Source of the DNA: CAYRWR01 sp964428015
GTDB taxonomy: Bacteria > Spirochaetota > Brevinematia > Brevinematales > CAYRWR01
Assembly (NCBI GenBank): GCA_964428015.1
Contig: CAYRWR010000010.1
Span: forward strand, 1-64,000
Reading direction: 5' to 3'
Length of the DNA stretch: 64,000 nucleotides
The notes under the pieces: model-generated
What the model was told of the DNA's origin: nothing
The model's input: the letters and a program-made list of their open reading frames with translations, nothing else
Database searches by the model: none
Made by a program: the position numbers and the translations under genes
Shown: piece by piece, positions 59,616 to 64,000 of the stretch
Numbering within the stretch: position 1 is the stretch's first letter
Layout: every line of letters starts with the position of its first letter

Positions 59616-60890
59616 TTACTTTTCTGAAAGTTTAACCTTGATGATGATACCGGGGAGATTCAAGGACTGCATCTGTTTCTGGACACTTTGAGCCTGGGAC
59701 AGAGAGCCGAAGTAGCCCACACGGACTCTAATGTAGCGCGCCCCTTTTACAAAAACTTCTGTGGTAAACACGGGCAGTTTTTTCTGGAGGAGGCGGTCAT
59801 ACAGCTTCAGGGCATTGGCTTCTTTTTTAAAGGCGCCTACCTGGACCGCGTAGCTATAGCCCTGGGCATCTGAATCGTATTGCGGTTCGGTTTTGGTATT
59901 CCAGTCTTCGTTTACCTGTACCACTTTCTGGGTGTTTTTAGTGGTGTTGGTTACTTTCTGGGTAGTATCTACTTTTTTGATATCCTCATCTTCAAAAGGA
60001 GTTTCAATTTCAATGTCCAATTCTTTGTTTATCTCGTCTTTTTCTACCTTTATGACACTGTCATTGGTGAGCAGGATGTCGGGGGTGACCAGAGTTTTAT
60101 CTACAATCAGGGAATTATCAGTATTTACAGTTTTGTTGACTGTCTGGGTAGTGTTGGTAGGGGTAACCTTTTTACTGGTGTCGGTGCCTTTATTGTCAGG
60201 TATCTGGTCCAGGTCCACTACATTCTTATCATCCACCACTACCACCGGTTTATCCAGGTCATTGATGGGATTACGGTCGCTGTCTTCGGGTTCATCGGTG
60301 ATAAATTCCTTATCCAGATCAGGGTTGTCGCTCATATCCAGATCGATGACTTTGTCGGTCACTTCCCGTTCTATGACTTTGTCCTGGTAGCCGGAATTGG
60401 TGCTGTTGTCAACAGTATTAGTGTCTTCATCGCCCACCACATCTTCATCGATCAGGGGTGTGGTGGAGGTATCTGTTGAAACGGTATTGGTGGTGACCTG
60501 CTGGGTAGAACTATTGGTGACTACTCCGGTACCTTCCTTGATGATGGTGACACGCACATAAAAGGTCCCGCTTTCCAGATGCCCCAGCTGTTCGGCGGCT
60601 TTTTTGGACACATCGATGACTCTGCTGCCGGTTACCGGGCCGCGGTCATTGATGACCACCTGGACTTTGTTGCCGTTTTCCAGGCTCTCCACTTCCACCA
60701 GCGTGCCGAAGGGCAGAGTTTTGTGGGCTGCGGTGAGAGCGTTAGGGTCAAATATCTGGCCGGAGGCGGTCTTTTTACCGGCCATTTCCTCCCCGTACCA
60801 GGAAGCCATCCCGTAGAAGTATTTGGGGGCCTGCGCCTGGAGCGAACCAGCCCAGGCTATGATTAAGAATAATACGCTGAATTTTTTCAT
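59616..60890 (-). CDS. rlpA: RlpA-like septal lytic transglycosylase with SPOR domain
   Basis: This 424-residue protein has a signal peptide (about 1-19). It then has a double-psi beta-barrel RlpA domain (about 26-110: GMASWYGEEMAGKKTASGQ, AAHKTLPFGT, and NDRGPVTGSRVIDVS with the catalytic Asp). The C-terminus (about 345-424) is a SPOR domain (YSYAVQVGAFKKEANALKLYDRL and RVRVGYFGSLSQAQ), which binds denuded glycan. Between them lies a long disordered stretch rich in Thr, Asp, Asn and Val. It acts on the peptidoglycan, likely at division sites. The start at 60890 follows AAGGAGACC. No lipobox is seen at the signal peptide. Confidence 0.93.
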   Translation of the reverse strand: MKKFSVLFLIIAWAGSLQAQAPKYFYGMASWYGEEMAGKKTASGQIFDPNALTAAHKTLPFGTLVEVESLENGNKVQVVINDRGPVTGSRVIDVSKKAAEQLGHLESGTFYVRVTIIKEGTGVVTNSSTQQVTTNTVSTDTSTTPLIDEDVVGDEDTNTVDNSTNSGYQDKVIEREVTDKVIDLDMSDNPDLDKEFITDEPEDSDRNPINDLDKPVVVVDDKNVVDLDQIPDNKGTDTSKKVTPTNTTQTVNKTVNTDNSLIVDKTLVTPDILLTNDSVIKVEKDEINKELDIEIETPFEDEDIKKVDTTQKVTNTTKNTQKVVQVNEDWNTKTEPQYDSDAQGYSYAVQVGAFKKEANALKLYDRLLQKKLPVFTTEVFVKGARYIRVRVGYFGSLSQAQSVQKQMQSLNLPGIIIKVKLSEK

Positions 60891-61036
60891 CACCGGTCTC
60901 CTTAAAGGGTTTCTCCCCTGTAAATATCGGCATGATTTTAATTTACATAAGGAATATGAGAATGTCAACGAAGTACTTAGCCGGCATGGGGCGGGAGGAG
61001 GAAAGAAGTTTTGGGGATGTGTGTATAAATTACTCG

Positions 61037-61053
61037 AACGAACGTTCGATAGA
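61037..61053 (-). repeat. 17-bp repeat TCTATCGAACGTTCGTT, right copy
   Basis: On the minus strand it is identical to 59244-59260. The pair brackets rlpA and its surroundings, about 1.8 kb. Confidence 0.85.
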
Positions 61054-61079
61054 TAGCGCCGAGTTCCGGCCTTATTCCC

Positions 61080-61230
61080 CGGCCGAACCCTGGTGGTGCG
61101 GCTCCCGCCGTATCTGTCTATCCCGGCACATCTTCCTGGCTCTTTGTCCCTTCTCACAGGGAGAGTTATTTCAGACAGCCCAGATTTTTCCAATCAAAGG
61201 GCGTTGACACTACTATAGGGCGGGCCTGAT
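61080..61230 (-). repeat. Dispersed intergenic repeat, copy D
   Basis: On the minus strand it reads TAGTAGTGTCAACGCCCTTTGATTGGAA and then CTGTGAGAAGGGACAAAGAG and GCCGCACCACC. These match copy A closely (AGTGCTATCACGCCCTTTGACTGGAA, GTGAGAGGGG, GGCACCACC). Boundaries are approximate. Confidence 0.6.
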
Positions 61231-61336
61231 ATTTTAAACCTCCGGTGTATTTCCTTCTTCTGTTAAGTCTACCCTTCAGGGAGGGCCTGGGTGCACCGGA
61301 CAACCAATTTACCTTGAAACACTTCCGAATCTGAAT

Positions 61337-61365
61337 TTGAAATAGAAAACTTTGTGTGCTACAAT
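61337..61365 (+). promoter_or_regulatory. Promoter of the zinc-ribbon and EFR1 genes
   Basis: TTGAAA (61337-61342), a 17-base spacer and TACAAT (61360-61365), 52 bases before the first ATG. Confidence 0.7.
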
Positions 61366-61417
61366 CAGCAGACACTATTATATTCCATAGAAAATATAAA
61401 AAATCCGGAGAAGGTCT

Positions 61418-61699
61418 ATGCCCTGCCCTTTTTGTGAACAAAGTAAGACAGTAGTGGACCTGAGGCTGGATATCCCCGGGGATACGCCCCGGGGAGAAGA
61501 AATGACCCTGCTGGAAGAGTATATCCGCACCTGGTTTCCCGATATACAGGGGTACTTTGAGCAGAGACCCTGGAAATGTCCTGCCTGCTCCTCTCACTGG
61601 ACTTTTAACATCCAGGCCGGAAACATTGACCCCCGGGATTCTTCCATGGGTACAGACTGGTTCCAGATACATTGTACCAGAATGGATAAGACTGAATAA
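61418..61699 (+). CDS. Small zinc-ribbon protein
   Basis: This 93-residue cytosolic protein has two CxxC pairs, CPFC near residue 3 and CPAC near 55, in a zinc-ribbon arrangement around an acidic central helix. GGAGAAGG precedes the ATG. It is separated by only 20 bases from the EFR1 ferredoxin gene and probably shares its promoter, so a role with that Fe-S flavoprotein is possible but unproven. No family name is recognised. Confidence 0.65.
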   Translation: MPCPFCEQSKTVVDLRLDIPGDTPRGEEMTLLEEYIRTWFPDIQGYFEQRPWKCPACSSHWTFNIQAGNIDPRDSSMGTDWFQIHCTRMDKTE

Positions 61700-61719
61700 T
61701 TTGGGGGAAGGGGAATCTT

Positions 61720-62598
61720 ATGAAGCAGTATACCGTATATTACTTTTCCGGAACAGGCAATTCCCTGGTGACAGCCCGTGAATTAGCTGAACTGTTGTAC
61801 TGCGACTGGATATCCATAGCATCTGCTATCAGACAGAAAAGCATCATACCTCCCACGGATAATCTGGTGGTGGTTTTTCCCTGTTATCTGTCCCAGCTCT
61901 ATGGTATACCCCTGATAGTAGAGGAGTTCCTCAAAAAGCTGGATAGCCCTGCTGCTAAAATTATTCAGGCTGTGTGTACTTATGGAGGTTTTGGCCCCGT
62001 AAACGCCCTGCCTGCTTTGCATAATTTTTCCCGGTTATTAAAGTCCCTGGGAGGCAGACTGGCTGGCGGATATTCCGTAAGACTGCCTCTGAACAATCTA
62101 GATTATGACCACATCCCCATACCCGTCAGCCGTGATCAGGAAAAAATGTTCGTGAAAAGCCATGCTAAAATCCAGGACATTTGCAGCCGGATTTTATCCG
62201 GCAAGGGTACGCGCAACAAAATATCCAAAGCCCTGCTCAGTCTGATGCTGAGACCACTGTATTCTGCCTTGTCTAAAATTATAGTGAATGCTTTAAAAAA
62301 AACTGCCGGGGTCCCATCGGATTCAACCCTGACTTTTCGGGAACTCATCCCCCTTACTGACCGCAGTATTACAGTAGAGAGTAATTGTAACGGCTGCGGT
62401 ACCTGTGCCCGGGTCTGTCCGGTGGACAATATCAAAATCATGGAAAACAGGCCGTTGTGGCAGCACCACTGTGAGATGTGCCTGGCCTGTGATGAATGGT
62501 GCCCGCAGAGGGCCATCCGGCATTGGAGTAAAACCAGAGGGAAGGACTATCACCATCCCCGGGTCACACTTGCTGACATGCTGACAGCGAAAAAATAA
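61720..62598 (+). CDS. EFR1-family flavodoxin-ferredoxin
   Basis: This 292-residue protein has an N-terminal flavodoxin domain (YYFSGTGNSLVTAREL, then VFPCYLSQLYG and TYGGFGPVNALPAL). It ends in two 4Fe-4S clusters, CNGCGTCARVCP (about 223-234) and CEMCLACDEWCP (about 248-259), the classic EFR1 layout. It could move electrons between FMN and Fe-S partners. GGGGGAAGG precedes the ATG. The partner enzyme is not known. Confidence 0.93.
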   Translation: MKQYTVYYFSGTGNSLVTARELAELLYCDWISIASAIRQKSIIPPTDNLVVVFPCYLSQLYGIPLIVEEFLKKLDSPAAKIIQAVCTYGGFGPVNALPALHNFSRLLKSLGGRLAGGYSVRLPLNNLDYDHIPIPVSRDQEKMFVKSHAKIQDICSRILSGKGTRNKISKALLSLMLRPLYSALSKIIVNALKKTAGVPSDSTLTFRELIPLTDRSITVESNCNGCGTCARVCPVDNIKIMENRPLWQHHCEMCLACDEWCPQRAIRHWSKTRGKDYHHPRVTLADMLTAKK

Positions 62599-62675
62599 GA
62601 GATTTCCTGTAAATTAATTATTAACTGAACTGGAATTAAGACCAGTTCCTGAAAAGCCCTTTACCCTTACAAAAC

Positions 62676-62704
62676 TTGACAGTTCAGGCGTCTGAAATTA
62701 AAAT
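62676..62704 (+). promoter_or_regulatory. Promoter of tRNA-Pro
   Basis: TTGACA (62676-62681), a 17-base spacer and TAAAAT (62699-62704), 37 bases before the tRNA. Confidence 0.85.
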
Positions 62705-62741
62705 TTATATCCCTATCAGCAGTAATGCTGATCTTTGATAT

Positions 62742-62817
62742 CGGGCTGTAGCGCAGTTTGGTCTAGCGCACTACCTTGGGGTGGTAGGGGTCGGAAGTTC
62801 AAATCTTCTCAGCCCGA
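62742..62817 (+). tRNA. tRNA-Pro (anticodon GGG)
   Basis: The 76-base cloverleaf pairs CGGGCTG with CAGCCCG. The anticodon stem CTACC/GGTAG encloses loop TTGGGGT, anticodon GGG. The discriminator is A. The T arm is AAGTTCAAATCTT-like. No CCA is encoded. It has a consensus promoter and a strong terminator. Confidence 0.93.
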
Positions 62818-62821
62818 ATCT

Positions 62822-62855
62822 CCCGTTAATCCCCGGATTAACGGGTTTTTTTTTG
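62822..62855 (+). terminator. Terminator after tRNA-Pro
   Basis: CCCGTTAAT and ATTAACGGG form a 9-bp stem with a CCCCGG loop, followed by nine T. Confidence 0.92.
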
Positions 62856-62876
62856 TAAAAAAACAGGAGGCATTAT

Positions 62877-63086
62877 ATGGCTCTGCATCCCGAGCATAAA
62901 AGAAACCTGGTCGAAGGAGTGAAAGGCGTAGTAAACCGTATACCCGGTATGTTCCGGCCTATGGTACTGAACCGCAAACTCCCCGAACTCCTGGCGGTTA
63001 TTCCCAGTGAGTTCAGTCAGTACACCCTGGCAGAGTTAAAGGAAGCCCTGCATCAGGCCTGGCAGGATGGTGATATCCGCTGGTAG
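62877..63086 (+). CDS. Small protein of unknown function
   Basis: This 69-residue protein has a strong AGGAGG ribosome binding site 8 bases ahead of its ATG. It is amphipathic (VEGVKGVVNRIPGMFRPMVLNRKLPELLAVIP), with a short basic stretch and a charged C-terminal helix. It lies between a tRNA terminator and the lipoprotein gene. No family is recognised; the good translation start makes it likely to be real. Confidence 0.6.
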   Translation: MALHPEHKRNLVEGVKGVVNRIPGMFRPMVLNRKLPELLAVIPSEFSQYTLAELKEALHQAWQDGDIRW

Positions 63087-63117
63087 GCCGTTTATTAACT
63101 GGCTATTTTCTTGCTAT

Positions 63118-63146
63118 TTGCATGCGATACATTAAAATAATATAAA
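63118..63146 (+). promoter_or_regulatory. Promoter of the coiled-coil lipoprotein
   Basis: TTGCAT (63118-63123), a 17-base spacer and TATAAA (63141-63146), 30 bases before the ATG. Confidence 0.55.
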
Positions 63147-63175
63147 TAAAGATTATTTCCAATGTGGAGGAATAA

Positions 63176-64000
63176 ATGAAAAAGTTATTATTAGCCGCTT
63201 CCGCTACTGTCCTGGCTCTAATGATGTTCTCCTGTAATCCTGTACCTACCAAAGAGTTGGAACAGGCTAAGTCCGCTATTGAAAAAGCCGAATCAGTAGA
63301 AGCCCCCTTCTATGCCGCCGGCGAATACAAATCCGCAAAAGATGACTATGATGCTGCCAATCAGCTGGTCACCGATAAAAAGAACAAGGATGCCAAAGCT
63401 AAAGCTATTACTTCCAAAGAGCAGGCTGTCAAGGCTTACGATCTGGCCAATATGAAACGTGCAGAAGATATCTACAACAAAGATAAAAATCTGCTTCAGG
63501 AAGCCGATCAGAATTTCGGCAGCATCCTCAAGCCTGAAGATTTCAAAAAAGCCCAGGCTGATTTTGCTTCTCTGACCACTGTGTATAGCACCAGTAACTA
63601 TACCCAGACCTATTCCAACGGTATGACCCTGTTTAAGCAGTTGACTGACCTGGTCAAGTATCTTAAGGAAAAAACAGACCAGGCCCGTAATGCTATCGCT
63701 GATGCCCAGGACAAATATGACCAGGCTGAAAACAATGACATAGTACGTGAGTTCGCTATGGACGAGCTCAAACTGGCCGTACCTCTGCTGGAAGAAGCCC
63801 GCGCGGCGTATGACAAAGGCGATCTGGAAACAGCTATGGCCAAAGCAGATGAAGCCAAATCTCAGGTGCAAAAAGCCAATGATAAAGCTCAGGCAGAATA
63901 TGAAAAATATCTGGAACAAAAGCGTCAGGAACAGCTCCAGCTTCAGCTAGACCAGCAGAAACAGAAAGAAAAAGAAAAGAAAAAAGCTGATGATTACCTG
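63176..64000 (+). CDS. Coiled-coil lipoprotein, 3' end outside the window
   Basis: The first 275 residues are visible; the reading frame is still open at 64000. It has a lipoprotein signal with lipobox FSC (Cys near residue 20), so it is likely anchored in the outer or inner membrane. The mature part is almost entirely charged heptad-type helix rich in Ala, Lys, Glu and Asp (AKSAIEKAESVEAPFYAAGEYKSAKDDYDAANQL... given only in part), like LPP/DUF4398-type coiled-coil lipoproteins. The end is lysine-rich. GGAGG precedes the ATG. The total length and C-terminus are unknown. Confidence 0.85.
   Translation, partial: MKKLLLAASATVLALMMFSCNPVPTKELEQAKSAIEKAESVEAPFYAAGEYKSAKDDYDAANQLVTDKKNKDAKAKAITSKEQAVKAYDLANMKRAEDIYNKDKNLLQEADQNFGSILKPEDFKKAQADFASLTTVYSTSNYTQTYSNGMTLFKQLTDLVKYLKEKTDQARNAIADAQDKYDQAENNDIVREFAMDELKLAVPLLEEARAAYDKGDLETAMAKADEAKSQVQKANDKAQAEYEKYLEQKRQEQLQLQLDQQKQKEKEKKKADDYL

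Larger units (their letters stand above)
60891..61336. other. Intergenic region between rlpA and the zinc-ribbon gene
   Basis: No gene is supported here. A longer in-frame extension of rlpA through it is rejected. It carries the right copy of the 17-bp repeat (61037-61053) and copy D of the dispersed repeat. Confidence 0.6.

Noticed and set aside
1..64000. CRISPR arrays, integrases and transposases
   Set aside because: No regular spacer-repeat array or recombinase gene was seen, so the cassettes are called from repeats and composition only.

Overview
The window is about 64 kb of mid-GC chromosome from a diderm, flagellated bacterium. It carries flgG, many lipoproteins with a clear lipobox, several beta-barrel-like proteins, RlpA/SPOR and a c-type cytochrome maturation system. 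The mix (isolated flagellar rod gene, many Class III cyclases and lipoproteins, UgpC-type sugar ABC operon, CotH paralogues, DUF4956, EFR1 ferredoxin) fits a spirochaete-like organism, but no single marker here proves the phylum. Most genes have strong Shine-Dalgarno sites, and many have sigma70-like promoters with 17-bp spacing (the tRNA-Leu/Cys promoter is a perfect TTGACA-17-TATAAT).

Layout. 1-5 kb: tRNA-Val, an ABC ATPase coupled to mgtE, and a VWA-domain exported protein. 4.6-7.8 kb: metF, pyrC and an orphan OppC/DppC-type permease. 7.8-8.8 kb: an AT-rich lipoprotein cassette flanked by inverted repeats. 8.9-10.8 kb: purB and a DUF721/DciA-like gene. 11-13.2 kb: two exported proteins and a lone flgG. 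13.3-13.8 kb: an AT-rich GxxExxY cassette flanked by the same repeat family. 13.8-17.4 kb: uvrA convergent with a YhhQ-type queuosine-precursor transporter, the two joined by a perfect 20-bp palindrome. 17.6-20 kb: secreted paralogues and a barrel-like protein. 20 kb: tRNA-Leu and tRNA-Cys. 20.3-26.2 kb: a metalloprotease-like lipoprotein, accB, an aminotransferase, a DODA dioxygenase, apt, and glyA behind a ZTP riboswitch. 26.2-30.9 kb: a minus-strand c-type cytochrome/cyclase operon. 31-38 kb: peroxiredoxin, bioB, GH25 lysozyme, FNR-like reductase, lipA and an SGNH hydrolase. 38-48.5 kb: an outer membrane protein, a HypF-like protein, a lipid kinase, three CotH-family lipoproteins and a divergent DUF4956 gene. 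48.6-53.3 kb: sugar ABC operon and an Rrf2 regulator. 53.4-59.2 kb: CHASE2 adenylate cyclase, TetR and polA. 59.6-64 kb: rlpA, a zinc-ribbon protein, an EFR1 ferredoxin, tRNA-Pro and a truncated coiled-coil lipoprotein.

The most notable system is the operon at 26239-30884. A four-helix protein with two His pairs spaced 14 residues apart (candidate di-haem b), two P460-family cytochrome c lipoproteins and a transmembrane Class III cyclase whose own sensor domain has a CxxCH motif are followed by ResB and CcsA, which attach haem c. This reads as a self-contained periplasmic haem (redox or gas) sensor wired to a cyclic nucleotide, with its own maturation machinery. Other points of interest are the ZTP riboswitch whose last segment is exactly complementary to the glyA start region, a HypF-like protein that lost the usual His cluster, two repeat-bounded AT-rich cassettes, and a dispersed intergenic repeat family found at four sites.
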